The notes: generated by a model not told the origin, from the letters alone. A DNA stretch of 64,000 nucleotides from Acidobacteriota bacterium (GCA_018971185.1 JAGXBH010000001.1:1-64000); one strand, 5' to 3'. Counted from the stretch's first letter, positions 8,344 through 19,172 are shown. Translations and numbers: made by a program.

Positions 8344-9068
8344 GAGTTCTCCCCTCCCATCACGCCGATCAACAGTCCAATGGTGACCCTCACCATGAAG
8401 TACACGGTGCTCAGGCCGGTGATGCTCGAGGTGCCGTGCTCGCGCGCGTTCATCTTCACCGGCACTTCGGTCACGTTGAGCCCAGCGTGGTGCGCGAGCA
8501 CGATCGATTCCACCTCGGGGTAGTCCGATGGGTAGTGGACCGCGAACAACTCGATCGCGCGACGATTGAGCGCCCGAAAACCCGAGGTCGTGTCGGTGAA
8601 GCGGCTCCCCGCGCGCCACGAGACCAGCGCCTCGAGCAGCTTCATCCCGAAGCGCCGATTCCGCGGGGCCACGTAGTTGCCCCGTCCGAGCCACCGTGAA
8701 CCGATGACCAGGTCCGCGTCGCCGTCCATCAGCCGCTCGATCAAGTGGTGCGCCTCGCTCGGATCGTGCTGGCCGTCGCCGTCGATCTGCAGCGCGTAGG
8801 AATGGCCGCGTCGCAGCGCGAACTTGTACCCCGTCTGCACGGCGCCCCCGATACCGAGATTCTGCGACAGCGAGAGGACGAGGGCCCCCGCCTCACGCGC
8901 CCGGTCCGCGGTGTCGTCCGACGACCCGTCGTCCACCACCGCCACGGTGGCACCGGGAAGGTGTTCGTGCACCGACCGGACGACCGCCGCGATCGAGCGC
9001 CCCTCGTTGAACGCCGGGACGACGACGCAGGTCCGCGACAAGGCGTCAGCCAGTTGCTCGGGCGTCAT
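8340..9068 (-). CDS. GT2 glycosyltransferase, polyprenyl-phosphate sugar synthase-like
   Basis: This 242-aa protein has a GT-A fold. VVPAFNEG lies at about 16-23, the nucleotide-binding DDGSSDDT at 46-53, and the metal-binding DGDGQHD at 96-102. These match the DPM1/GtrB branch, which transfers mannose or glucose from a nucleotide sugar to polyprenyl phosphate on the cytoplasmic face. There is no C-terminal TM pair as in GtrB; the coupled DUF2304 protein may supply the membrane anchor. A -10-like GATTAT lies exactly 6 nt before the ATG. Confidence 0.9.
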   Translation of the reverse strand: MTPEQLADALSRTCVVVPAFNEGRSIAAVVRSVHEHLPGATVAVVDDGSSDDTADRAREAGALVLSLSQNLGIGGAVQTGYKFALRRGHSYALQIDGDGQHDPSEAHHLIERLMDGDADLVIGSRWLGRGNYVAPRNRRFGMKLLEALVSWRAGSRFTDTTSGFRALNRRAIELFAVHYPSDYPEVESIVLAHHAGLNVTEVPVKMNAREHGTSSITGLSTVYFMVRVTIGLLIGVMGGENS

Positions 9069-9275
9069 TCATCAATAATCGCACATGGGGCCTCACAGCC
9101 ACCTCTAAGGCTTCGCCCCGCGCCTCTCGTACCAGGCCGGCGCGGACTCCTCGAGGAGCGACGCCAGGTGACGCGTAGAGTGGGCTGGCCACGACGTGGC
9201 GAATACGACGGAGCCAGCATTGACGCGATTCCACGAGGAGCCCCGACGGCCGTCCCCGATCACGGCGAGGACCAG

Positions 9276-10286
9276 ATGAGGCACGTCTCAGTCATCATCC
9301 TCGCCTACGGCGACGAGCCGTTGCTGGAGGACTGCGTACGTTCGGCCCTCGCGTCACGCGACGTCGTCGTCGAGGTCATCCTGGTCGACAACGGCTCCTC
9401 GTCCGTCGCGAACATCGCCGAGGACCCCCGACTGCGGATCCTCACCCCGGGCGACAACACGGGCTTCGCGGGCGGTTGCAACCTGGCCGCGCGCGCCGCG
9501 CGCTACGACGAATTGGTCTTCGTGAACAGCGACCTCGTCGTGTACGACGACGCCATCGCGCATCTGCTGGCGCGGCTCGACGACCCCGGCGTGGGCATGG
9601 TCACCGGCGCGGTACTCCTGCCCGGGGAACCCGCGATGGTGAACTCGATCGGGAATCCCATCCACTACCTGATGTTCTCGTGGGCGGGCGACTTCGGCGA
9701 ACCCTTCGCGGCGCACGACCACGACGAGGCGGTGGCCGGCATCTGCGGCGGTCTCTTCGCCTGTCGTCGCGAGCTCTGGCGTGCGCTCGACGGATTCGAC
9801 GATCAGTACTTCGCCTACGCCGAGGACGTCGATCTGTCCTTGCGGGCCCGTCAGCTCGACAAGTCCATCGTCTTCGAGCACCGCGCGCGCGGCGTGCACC
9901 ACTACGAGTTCACGAAGGACAACACCAAGTGGTTCCTCCTGGAGAGGAACCGACTGATGAACCTACTCACCCTCTACGACCGGACCTCGCGATGGTTGTT
10001 GCTGCCGGTAGTGGTGCCCGTGGAGTTAGGGGTCCTGGTCGCGGCGATTCGAGCAGGCTGGGGGCGCGAGAAGCTCGCGTCGTGGCGGTGGTTGTGGCGC
10101 CACCGCGACCACCTCCGCCGGCGCCGAGTCCGCGTCGCGGCGCTCAAGACGGACCGGGGACGAGCGTGGACCGACGTCCTCTCGGGCGAGATGCACATCC
10201 CCGAGGAGTTCGGTCTGCACGTGCCGGCCGCGGCGAACTGGGTGCTCGGCCGCTACTGGCGCCTGGTCAGGTCGCGCGTCAACTGA
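9276..10286 (+). CDS. GT2 family glycosyltransferase, rhamnosyltransferase-like
   Basis: Start MRHVSVIILAYG was chosen because it begins the GT-A fold and is preceded by GGCGAGGA. The protein has 336 aa. DNG at 38-40 and NSD at 84-86 (the DXD equivalent) bind the nucleotide sugar, and YAEDVDLSLR at about 190-200 holds the catalytic acidic pair. A hydrophobic segment near 240-260 could anchor it. The pattern fits WbbL/RfbN-type rhamnosyl- or galactofuranosyltransferases. It is followed 73 bp later by a flippase on the same strand. A much longer open frame extends upstream but is not coding-like. Confidence 0.88.
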   Translation: MRHVSVIILAYGDEPLLEDCVRSALASRDVVVEVILVDNGSSSVANIAEDPRLRILTPGDNTGFAGGCNLAARAARYDELVFVNSDLVVYDDAIAHLLARLDDPGVGMVTGAVLLPGEPAMVNSIGNPIHYLMFSWAGDFGEPFAAHDHDEAVAGICGGLFACRRELWRALDGFDDQYFAYAEDVDLSLRARQLDKSIVFEHRARGVHHYEFTKDNTKWFLLERNRLMNLLTLYDRTSRWLLLPVVVPVELGVLVAAIRAGWGREKLASWRWLWRHRDHLRRRRVRVAALKTDRGRAWTDVLSGEMHIPEEFGLHVPAAANWVLGRYWRLVRSRVN

Positions 10287-10359
10287 GTGTCGCGCGAGCG
10301 AGGATCCTCGCCGCGCGACCCCTTCGGGTCGCCCAGCGCGAATTAGGCTTGGCGGGGCG

Positions 10360-11658
10360 ATGAAGAACTCCTCGAACGACCGCGCGCCGTCACGAGTGGC
10401 GGCGGCGGTGCGCACGCAACTCAGTTCGGGGGTCTTCGCTCGGGGGGCGATGTCCTATCTGGTGGCCTTCGCCGCCGTGAGCGTACTGAGCTTCGTCTTC
10501 CACGTCATCGTCAGCCGGCTCCTCGGGCCCGACCACTACGGCGTGATGGGCGCGCTGCTCGGCATCATCAGTCTGCTCACCGTGCCGCTGGGCGCGGTCC
10601 AGATCGCGGTCACGCGGGCCGTCGTGGACGAGGAGGAGCGCGGCGAGCCCTTCTCGGTGGTGCGGGTCACCTGGCGCTCCTTCGCCGCGGGGGCGGTGGC
10701 GATGGTGGTGCTCGCCGCCGGGGCGCCCCTCATCGACGGATTCCTCCACATCTCCTCGCCCATCCCGATCATCTTGGTGGCGGTCTGGATACCCCTGGCC
10801 ACGGTCTCGGCCGTCCTACAGGGAGCGCTCATTGGCGAATACCGGTTCCGCGCCGTCGCCGTCGCCACCTTCTTCGGGATCGGTGTGGTGCGCCTCGTGC
10901 TGGGTGACGTCCTGGTGTCGGCGGGCCTGGGCGTCTCGGGTGCCGTGGCGGCGACCATCTTCGCCCAGGCCTTCACCATGCTCACCTTGCTCTACTCGGC
11001 CCGCCACGAACTCCTCGGACAACGTCACGCCGCGGTCGTGACGACGAGGTTGCGCGACACCGTCCTTTCGGTGGCCGGACTGGCGGGCTACACCACCCTG
11101 ATCGGTATCGACACCTTCCTCGCGCAACACTTCTTCCCCACGGCGGCGGCCGGCAAGTACGCGGCAGTGGCCGTGGCCGCCCACATCGCCTTCTTCATCC
11201 CGGCCGCTCTGGTGACGGTGGCCTTCCCCCATCTCGCCGACGGTAAGGGGGTGAGCGAGTCCAGCCGGCGCATCTTCAACCAGACGCTACGCACCAGCAT
11301 CATCCTGGGCGTGGGGGCCGCGGTCGTGATGAGTCTGCTGCCCTCGTTGACGGTGCGACTACTCTTCAGCGCGAAGTACGCGGGAGCGGCCGGCATTCTC
11401 GGGCAGCTGTCCTTCGCCTCGGTCGCCATCGGCCTCCTGATCCTCTTCACGTACCTGCACCTGGCGCGGCGCTCGATCATGGCGCTCACGCCCTGGCTCG
11501 GGGTGGCGCTCGCCGTGGTCCTGATCGCGATATTCCATCACTCCAACGAGTCGGTGGCGTTCATCATGCTGATCGTCTCGGTCGCGACCATGGTCGTCGC
11601 GGGCATCCCCGCGCTGCGCTGGGAGGTCCAGACGGCGCACGACGTCGAGTCGAGCTGA
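10360..11658 (+). CDS. Polysaccharide biosynthesis flippase (Wzx/MurJ-like, MATE fold)
   Basis: This 432-aa protein has 12 or so TM segments throughout. It opens with a basic tail and FVFHVIVSRLLGPDHYGVMG, the characteristic TM1-TM2 signature of polysaccharide exporters (oligosaccharide flippase family). It likely flips polyprenyl-linked glycans to the outer leaflet. Length fits the family. It is downstream of a GT2 gene on the same strand and probably in one transcript. TAGGCT at 10344-10349 could give it an additional promoter. It converges with the DUF2142 gene, 20 bp between stops. Confidence 0.88.
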   Translation: MKNSSNDRAPSRVAAAVRTQLSSGVFARGAMSYLVAFAAVSVLSFVFHVIVSRLLGPDHYGVMGALLGIISLLTVPLGAVQIAVTRAVVDEEERGEPFSVVRVTWRSFAAGAVAMVVLAAGAPLIDGFLHISSPIPIILVAVWIPLATVSAVLQGALIGEYRFRAVAVATFFGIGVVRLVLGDVLVSAGLGVSGAVAATIFAQAFTMLTLLYSARHELLGQRHAAVVTTRLRDTVLSVAGLAGYTTLIGIDTFLAQHFFPTAAAGKYAAVAVAAHIAFFIPAALVTVAFPHLADGKGVSESSRRIFNQTLRTSIILGVGAAVVMSLLPSLTVRLLFSAKYAGAAGILGQLSFASVAIGLLILFTYLHLARRSIMALTPWLGVALAVVLIAIFHHSNESVAFIMLIVSVATMVVAGIPALRWEVQTAHDVESS

Positions 11659-11678
11659 CGCGACCACCGCCGCGTGGA

Positions 11679-13136
11679 TCACGGCCAATAGCGGTTCAGG
11701 ACCGTGAGGACGTAGGCGGTGAAGATCCACGCCTGCAGGCCCACCAGGGCGATGGCCCCGTAGTCGCGTACGAGGAGGCCGAGGGGCTGTTCGAGAGAAC
11801 GCGTCGCTGTCGGTGTCGGCGTGCGCCAACCCAACGCCACCAGCAACGACGGCACGAGCGGTAGTAGGTACCGGCCCTGGAACCCGATCACCGTCGGATT
11901 GAAGTACGGCGTGTCCACCAAGTAGAAGGTGAACAACAGACCAGCCGCAGTGAGCGCGAGCACGGCCAATGACGAGTACGTCCGCGCCGCGCCGCGCCGC
12001 GCGACGGAGATCGCGCTCACCAACGCGATCACGACGACCAGCCCCGCGCCGCGGTAGAACCAGCTCGGGAACCACGTGTCGAGCCATCCGATGCCGGCGA
12101 GGAACTCCTTCGCGTAGAGCACTCCGGACTGTTCGAGCGAAGTCGTCAGCACGTCGAAGCCCTTCACCGGGTTCGACACCAGCAGCCCCAATTGGTGCAG
12201 GGGTGCGATGCCGGCGGCGTGATGCGTGACGACGTGGGGCACGGCGGCGACTCGGGCCCAGAGTTCGTAGGCCAACGCGATTGAGGCGGTCACCACTACC
12301 GAGCGCAGTACGTACCGACGCACGCTCACCTTGAGGTCGGCCAAGGGCAACAGCAGTCCGAGTAGGAGAAGGGGCGGCTTCTCCATCGCCATGGCGAAGA
12401 GTGCGGCGTAGGCGATGAGTCCGTTGCGGTCCGACCAGATCTTCCACCACCGAGGTGTCTCCCCGTCGTCCACGGCCGCGCGCGCGTCGTCGACCTCGCG
12501 CAGGCGTCGGTACCACGCGGCGGCGAACACCGAGGAGAGCGCGATCAGCAGGCAGTCGGGATTCACGGAGATGGCCAACGACGTCACCATCGGCAGGAGC
12601 AGGAACACGGCGAAGGGGAACGCGAGTCGTCGGGGGAACTGCAACATGGCCCAGCCCGTGAGGGCCACGAACGCGAGGAAGTTCATGAACTCCGCCGCGT
12701 AGTAACTCACCAGGATGTGCCCCCCGGCCACCCGGCCGATCTCCACGCCCAGGGTCTGGGGGAGATAGAGGAAGGGGATGTTCCCCCCAGTGGTGAAGGT
12801 CGTGAAGTACTTCGGTGAACTCCACGTCTGGCGCCACCCGTAGACGAACTCCGACCACGCCAGGCGAACGGCCGGGGCCTCGGCCATAGCCGAGAAGACG
12901 ACCTCCGTCTGATACACGCCGACCGGCAGGGCGTCCCCGGGCGAACCGGCCGATGCCGTGGAGGTCAACTGCCCCTGGGCGAGCTGCACACTGCGATCGA
13001 AGTGTGCGAATGCGTCGGGACTCTGGAAGGGTGGCGTCACGCCCATGAGCCCCAGGCCCGCGACGAGATAGAGGGCGAGGAACGCCAGGACGAACTGTCG
13101 AGGGAAGGACCCAGTCTCGTCGCGCGGTTCGAGCAA
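11679..13136 (-). CDS. DUF2142 membrane protein
   Basis: This 485-aa multi-pass protein carries, after TM1, the motif TPPFQSPDAFAHFDR (about residues 34-48), which is the DUF2142 hallmark; in other members it reads PPFQxPDExxHF. DUF2142 proteins are GT-C-like and occur in cell-surface polysaccharide loci, but no reaction is established. The acidic residues of that loop would be the candidate catalytic site. The only in-frame start before TM1 is TTG at 13136, so the exact N-terminus is uncertain. A perfect hairpin lies 11 bp upstream. Confidence 0.8.
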   Translation of the reverse strand: MLEPRDETGSFPRQFVLAFLALYLVAGLGLMGVTPPFQSPDAFAHFDRSVQLAQGQLTSTASAGSPGDALPVGVYQTEVVFSAMAEAPAVRLAWSEFVYGWRQTWSSPKYFTTFTTGGNIPFLYLPQTLGVEIGRVAGGHILVSYYAAEFMNFLAFVALTGWAMLQFPRRLAFPFAVFLLLPMVTSLAISVNPDCLLIALSSVFAAAWYRRLREVDDARAAVDDGETPRWWKIWSDRNGLIAYAALFAMAMEKPPLLLLGLLLPLADLKVSVRRYVLRSVVVTASIALAYELWARVAAVPHVVTHHAAGIAPLHQLGLLVSNPVKGFDVLTTSLEQSGVLYAKEFLAGIGWLDTWFPSWFYRGAGLVVVIALVSAISVARRGAARTYSSLAVLALTAAGLLFTFYLVDTPYFNPTVIGFQGRYLLPLVPSLLVALGWRTPTPTATRSLEQPLGLLVRDYGAIALVGLQAWIFTAYVLTVLNRYWP

Positions 13137-13510
13137 CGTCGATCGGACGCTTCGGCGCCGAGCGACGCCGAAGCGACGAGGGGACGATTCGGGGGGACCA
13201 TCACCACGGAAACGTCGACGCGCCTGGCCGTCGAGGGCCCCGACGCCGACCTCAGGCGTGGGGTCCTCCTCTCACTGCGGTGCGCCCCCGACGCGGCGAC
13301 GGGCCGGATTCACCTCGTTGACATTGGAATCGACTGGTCACGGCAGGCCCACTCGCTCGGAAGGTTCACGAATCGACCGCCATCCTATTACGCGTCGCGG
13401 TGAATTCTCACGGGGCTCCTTAGAGATGGCACAGAATCGTCAGGGCCCGGGCGGTGGTGTCACCGGGCGGACCCGCTGGCCGGTCCCTCGTCGTCCTCCG
13501 CAGGTCGGTA
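13137..13510. other. Intergenic region with a perfect hairpin
   Basis: This 374-bp stretch has no convincing gene. It holds a perfect 10-bp inverted repeat CGCTTCGGCG...CGCCGAAGCG with an 8-nt loop (13148-13175), directly before the DUF2142 start, so it would lie in that gene's 5' leader. A plus-strand TTGACA at 13319-13324 has no good -10 at 16-18 bp. TAATAG near 13385 on the minus strand is a possible -10. Confidence 0.5.
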
Positions 13511-14374
13511 CTAGCGCGGCCGACGATCCGAGACGAAGGCACTCGCCCGAATCACCGACTCGACGTCGAACTCCGGCCCATCGCCCGGAGCGTTGCGCGC
13601 GATCACGACGATGTCGTAAGGGCGGCGGGCCTCCGCCGCGAGGGGGGTCCAGCCGGACGCCCCCACGAGGGTCACCGCACTGCGCAGGTCCAGTACGTGA
13701 TGATGCACGCTCCTAGTCGCCACGTTGTCGGCGACACGACGCGCAAGCTCCTCACGCGAGGCGAGACCGGAATCGCGGCGGACGTCGTGGAGCGCGATGA
13801 TCTCCTCGAAGTGGGTGTCGTCGTCCTCCCCGACGTCGCGGGCCTCATCGGCGCGGTAGTGCTCCATGGACGTCACCGGTCGACGCCAGTCGAACGTGCC
13901 GTCGCGATGGGGAAGGACGAGGCAGAGGTGGCCGTCCGGCGCGCAGATCCGACGCCACTCCTTCAGGGCGCGCAACGCGTTGGCACTGTGCTCGAGGCAA
14001 TGCGAGGAGAACACCACGTCGTAGGCATTGTCCGCGATCCCCGAGAGGTCGGTCGCCTCTCGAAGGAACTGGACTCCGAGCACTTGACCCTCGGGCGCGA
14101 ACGGAGCGCCTTCGGCGATGGAGCCCTCCCATATCGTCGAACCCGAGAAGTTGACGATGTCGAGACTCGCCACCACGGGGTAGACGGGGAGGATCCCGCG
14201 TTGGCGAAAACACCGACTCGGGCCGCCGATCTCGATCGCGCGCGCGCCCTTGGCGAAGGACTCGACCTCGGGGGCGAGTAGTGACCGCGCCCCGGTCACC
14301 ACGTCCACGGCGACCTTGAGCGAGCCCAGGGCCCCCTGGCTACGCCACGCGGCGCTCAGTGAGGAGAGGTTCAT
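13511..14374 (-). CDS. Class I SAM-dependent methyltransferase
   Basis: Start ATG at 14374 gives 287 aa; a TTG at 14410 would add 12 residues. The SAM-binding motif I is degenerate (AIEIGGPS, about 47-54), as in surface-glycan methyltransferases of the Methyltransf_11/23 type. VVFSSHCLEH is the motif IV/post-IV region typical of this family, and DGHLCLVLPHRDGTFDW follows. Substrate is unknown. It sits between DUF2142 and a GT2 gene on the same strand, so methylation of a surface sugar is a reasonable inference. The reading frame is intact. Confidence 0.8.
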   Translation of the reverse strand: MNLSSLSAAWRSQGALGSLKVAVDVVTGARSLLAPEVESFAKGARAIEIGGPSRCFRQRGILPVYPVVASLDIVNFSGSTIWEGSIAEGAPFAPEGQVLGVQFLREATDLSGIADNAYDVVFSSHCLEHSANALRALKEWRRICAPDGHLCLVLPHRDGTFDWRRPVTSMEHYRADEARDVGEDDDTHFEEIIALHDVRRDSGLASREELARRVADNVATRSVHHHVLDLRSAVTLVGASGWTPLAAEARRPYDIVVIARNAPGDGPEFDVESVIRASAFVSDRRPR

Positions 14375-14448
14375 GCGAAGGCAACTTAACACCCGGCCTC
14401 GGTTCGACAAGCACGCGCGGTCGTCCCTCGAGCGCCCGGCGAGCGACG

Positions 14449-15366
14449 CTAACGCCGACCGCGGGCCAGGAAGCGATACTCGCGACGCCCGAGTCGACCC
14501 AGGACCCCATCAACGACGCCCACAGCGACGACCCGCGCGCACTGCGCGGTGGAACGTGCGCCGTTCACCGAGACGTAGGCGCCGCAGAACATGATCACCT
14601 GAGCCAGGTAGTGACGCACCAAGAGTCGACGGCGCAGCACCAGGTAGGTCGAGTTGCGCACGATGTAGTACAGCCGCTGGGCGTTCTCGTACGGGTGCAG
14701 GCGAGCAGCGTCGTCGTAGCGTTCACCCAGGATGTGGTCCATCGTGATCGTCTTCTGCTGCACGACGCGTAAGCCCCGGTGGCGCAGCGAGTAGCAGAAG
14801 TCGAAGTCGACCTGATCGATGAACAACCGCTCGTCGTAGGGCACGGCGCGCGCCACGTCAGCACGCACGAGGTTGCCGCTGGTGATCACGCCGCGGCGTT
14901 CGAGGAACGCGCCCAGGTCCCCCGTCACCAGCAGGCGCTCCGCGTAGCGCGTCAGCCAAATACTGGCCGGCTGCGGATGAGGGCGCAGGGCCACCAGCGC
15001 GCAACGTGAGCGAACCGACTCGTCGAGCGCGGCGAGGTCTTCCAACGCGCCGGCCACCGCACCCTCACCCACCAGGGTGTCCTGGTCCATGGTCAAGATC
15101 CACGCGGGATCTTTCGAGAGGGCCCGCGACACCCCGACGTTCAGCGCGGCGGCGATGCCGCGATTCTCGGACAACCCGACGAACTCGATGTCCTCGTGCC
15201 CGGACCAACGCGCCGCCAGGGCCCCGAAGTCCTCGGACCCGTTGTCCACCACGATGATTCCCCCGACCTGGGGCGCGAGCGCGTCGAGGACCGCCGCGAG
15301 TCGCTCCACGTCGGGTTTCCACGTGACGACCACACAACGCACCGCGTCGCGCGTCACGCGCGTCAT
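14449..15366 (-). CDS. GT2 glycosyltransferase, rhamnosyltransferase-like
   Basis: This 305-aa protein has VVVTWKPD at the N-terminus, VDNGSEDF for nucleotide binding and LTMDQDT as the metal-binding DXD equivalent. MDQD is typical of the RfbF/WbbL rhamnosyltransferases that use dTDP-rhamnose. IDQVDFDFCYSLR is the acidic catalytic region. The C-terminal basic hydrophobic stretch could associate with the membrane. GGAGAGGAG upstream of the ATG is a good Shine-Dalgarno. It precedes the methyltransferase on the same strand, 74 bp apart. Confidence 0.88.
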   Translation of the reverse strand: MTRVTRDAVRCVVVTWKPDVERLAAVLDALAPQVGGIIVVDNGSEDFGALAARWSGHEDIEFVGLSENRGIAAALNVGVSRALSKDPAWILTMDQDTLVGEGAVAGALEDLAALDESVRSRCALVALRPHPQPASIWLTRYAERLLVTGDLGAFLERRGVITSGNLVRADVARAVPYDERLFIDQVDFDFCYSLRHRGLRVVQQKTITMDHILGERYDDAARLHPYENAQRLYYIVRNSTYLVLRRRLLVRHYLAQVIMFCGAYVSVNGARSTAQCARVVAVGVVDGVLGRLGRREYRFLARGRR

Positions 15367-15428
15367 GTCATCGCTCCTCTCCCGACGTCGCGACGCCCCG
15401 GTCCGTTGGTCGTCACGACGCCGAGTTC

Positions 15429-16697
<1,269 letters not shown>

Positions 16698-16770
16698 GAT
16701 GCCTCTTTTCATCTTGGGGGGTTCCCCCATGGTATGCCAACTGGCCAGTAACCCCACTGAACTTTATTCG

Positions 16771-17760
16771 TCAGCCCGTCGCCGTCGGGGAGATCCTGAC
16801 CGCGTACGTGCGACTGTGGGCCAGCGCGGACGAGGCGGGCACCCCATCGAGCGAGACCGTCAGAGTGGCGCTCTCGCCGGGGACGACACTGAAATTGTGG
16901 CCCGGGAATGCGAACGACGTGGCGGGGGCCAGGGTCTGGGTCATGGTCACGCGCTGCACCGATCCCTGCGCCGGGGTGAGCGTCATCGTCACCGATACCG
17001 GCTGGACGATCTCGCGCAGGTTCGACACCGCGACCTGGACCTGGAACGACGAGGTCGGCGCGATCAGCAACGTCAGCGCGGGGGCCGGGAAGGGTGCGGG
17101 CTGCACCCTGATCGCCGCGATCACGATGGCGCGCGTGGCGGCCAGGGTGGGCGCGCTCGCGAGAGTCGCGACGTCCTGGGGAACGTTGAGGCGGCCGGTC
17201 TGATTGGTGAGCGACATCAGGGTCACGTGGCCGGGCGCGCTCGCCAGCGAGTGGCGCTGCATCCCCCAGGTCGCCGCCGTCTGCGAGAGCGACAACTGAG
17301 CGACGCCGAGCGAGAGCGACGAGTGGGCGGGGACGTCAAGCGCCAGGGCGCGCGCCACGTAGGCCAGCACGGTCTCGTAATCATTCACGCGGGTGAGGGT
17401 GGCGTTGGCCAAGGTCACATTGAGACTCGGCGAGAGGACCGGCGACCTGATGGTGGACGCGACGTCGCGCCAGCTGGTCAACTCCTGAGCGAACTGGGAC
17501 ATTTGGACGGCGAAGTCGGTCCTGGTCAACGTGGCACCCGAACTCAACAGCGCGGCCAGTCGAGCGTCGAAGGAGTTCTCCTGTCCGAGCAGCGTCGTGG
17601 CCACCGCGGAGAAGTTCAGGTTCTCGCTCTGACGCGCGGCACTCTCCTGGTGGGCGGCCCGTGAGACCTCCCGGGTGAAGATCACGACGACGAAGGTCAC
17701 GACGAGCGCGACGACGACGCGAAGCGTCTGCCGTCGACGATGAGCCCGAGTTCGCACCAC
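16771..17760 (-). CDS. Membrane-anchored extracytoplasmic hypothetical protein
   Basis: This 329-aa protein has a basic N-terminus, one TM helix at about residues 12-29, and an Ala/Thr/Ser-rich extracytoplasmic part. The middle (about 40-220) looks alpha-helical; the C-terminal 100 residues, rich in alternating V/T and ending in SLDGVPASSALAHS, resemble an Ig-like beta-sandwich. I know no assigned function. It follows rmuC by 28 bp on the same strand. A perfect 12-bp palindrome GTAAGAACTTAC (17764-17775) sits directly before the GTG start and could be an operator. Confidence 0.65.
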   Translation of the reverse strand: MVRTRAHRRRQTLRVVVALVVTFVVVIFTREVSRAAHQESAARQSENLNFSAVATTLLGQENSFDARLAALLSSGATLTRTDFAVQMSQFAQELTSWRDVASTIRSPVLSPSLNVTLANATLTRVNDYETVLAYVARALALDVPAHSSLSLGVAQLSLSQTAATWGMQRHSLASAPGHVTLMSLTNQTGRLNVPQDVATLASAPTLAATRAIVIAAIRVQPAPFPAPALTLLIAPTSSFQVQVAVSNLREIVQPVSVTMTLTPAQGSVQRVTMTQTLAPATSFAFPGHNFSVVPGESATLTVSLDGVPASSALAHSRTYAVRISPTATG

Positions 17761-17788
17761 GACGTAAGAACTTACTCAGACCCGAGCC

Positions 17789-19111
17789 CTACCCTTCGAG
17801 GTCCGACTCCCCCAGCGCCTCGAGCTCGATGATCTGGGACTCCGCGGCCAGGTCGGGGTCCTCAAGATCGGCCCCCCACTTCGGCGCGTCGAGCGGTCGC
17901 ACGCTCGCGGCGACGTCGGGAAGTGCCTCGATGGGCTTGGCGCCAGCGGCGCCGTCGAGTTGGCGCACCCGGCGCGCGATGGGGATGAGGCGCGACTCCA
18001 CCGACGCGATCGCCTCGTTGTAGCTGACGACCGAGTCGTTGAGGGTCCGTCCCAGTTTGGCGAGGGGTCCGGCGACGACGCGGATACGACTGTAGAGCTC
18101 GCTTGCGGCCTTCATGATCTCCTGGGCGTTCGCCACGAAGGCGTGACGCTGGAGCACTTCGGCCGCCGTCCAGAGCATGGCGAGGAGGTTGGTCGGTCCG
18201 ACCAGGAGCACCCGCTTCTCGGTCGCGAAATCGTGCAGGGACGGGTCCGCCTCGTAGGCGGTGGTGAGCGCGGCGTCGCTGGGCACGAAGCAGACGGTGA
18301 ACTCCGGCGAGTAGTCCAGGGCCTGCCAGTACGACTTGGTGGCGAGGACCTTGACGTGGTCGCGTAGATCGCTCGCCGAGCGCTCCTCGTAGAGACGCCG
18401 CTCGTCGGCACTCGATGACGAGAGGGCCCTCTCGAAGTTGGCGAAAGGGAACTTCGCGTCGATCACGATGGCCGAACCGTTGGGCAACCGCACCACGCAG
18501 TCGGGACGCTGACGTTGGCCGGACTCGGCGGCCTGGGTCACCTGGAGGTCGAAGTCGATGTTGGCGCGAAGCCCCGAGGCGCGCATCACGTTCGCCAGTT
18601 GCACCTCACCCCAGCGCCCGCGATCGGCGCTACGACCCAGCAGTTGGTTGAGACGGCTCGTCTCCTCCTGGGTCTTGATCTGCGCCTGCAGCAGATCGTT
18701 CGTTCGGGTCTTGACGTCGATGAGCGCCGCACGATGGTCCTTGTCGAAGCTATCGAGACTGCGCTTGTACTGTGCGAGGAGCTCCTCCAGGGGGCCCAGA
18801 CTGTCCTTGAGCTTCGAATCACGCTCGCGCAAGATGCGCTCCTGGGTCTCGTTGAAGCTCGTGAGGGAACCGGCCATGACGCGGCTCGACGTGGCCTCGA
18901 ACAGCGACTCGAGATTCGCCACCGCGGCGGCGTGTTCGCCGCGCTCGCGCTCGAGGGTCTCCACGGCCGCGCGATGGAGCGCCTCGGCGACCTGGGAGCG
19001 TGAGAGCGCGTCGGCGATCTGCTCGCGCAGCCGCTGGGCCACCCGGGTCGCGAGGGTCCACGCGCCCAACGCTCCGACAATCATTCCCACGACGATCCAC
19101 ACGACGATCAC
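17789..19111 (-). CDS. rmuC: RmuC family DNA recombination protein
   Basis: This 440-aa protein has an N-terminal TM helix (about 3-22), a coiled-coil region to about residue 150, and the RmuC nuclease-like domain. GRWGEVQLANVMRASG, DCVVRLPNG, IDAKFPF and a later LLVGPTNLLAMLWTA are family signatures; the IDAKFP stretch resembles the PD-(D/E)XK core. E. coli RmuC limits recombination at inverted repeats. The GTG start is preceded by GGGGGAG. It is divergent from the phoU-like gene. Confidence 0.93.
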   Translation of the reverse strand: MIVVWIVVGMIVGALGAWTLATRVAQRLREQIADALSRSQVAEALHRAAVETLERERGEHAAAVANLESLFEATSSRVMAGSLTSFNETQERILRERDSKLKDSLGPLEELLAQYKRSLDSFDKDHRAALIDVKTRTNDLLQAQIKTQEETSRLNQLLGRSADRGRWGEVQLANVMRASGLRANIDFDLQVTQAAESGQRQRPDCVVRLPNGSAIVIDAKFPFANFERALSSSSADERRLYEERSASDLRDHVKVLATKSYWQALDYSPEFTVCFVPSDAALTTAYEADPSLHDFATEKRVLLVGPTNLLAMLWTAAEVLQRHAFVANAQEIMKAASELYSRIRVVAGPLAKLGRTLNDSVVSYNEAIASVESRLIPIARRVRQLDGAAGAKPIEALPDVAASVRPLDAPKWGADLEDPDLAAESQIIELEALGESDLEG

Positions 19112-19138
19112 GACTCCCCCTCGACGTCCTACAACCTA

Positions 19139-19166
19139 GAGACACCCTGCGACACCCGGGTATCCT
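19139..19166 (+). promoter_or_regulatory. Promoter of the phoU-like gene, predicted leaderless
   Basis: A -35 element GAGACA (19139-19144) is followed after 16 bp by the -10 element TATCCT (19161-19166), which ends exactly 6 nt before the ATG at 19173. No Shine-Dalgarno is present, so the mRNA is probably leaderless. Confidence 0.6.
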
Positions 19167-19172
19167 CTCACT

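Noticed and set aside
8745-9275. N-terminal extension of the GT2 gene at 9.3 kb
   Set aside because: The upstream part is antisense to another GT2 gene and the catalytic fold begins at the ATG at 9276 with its own Shine-Dalgarno.
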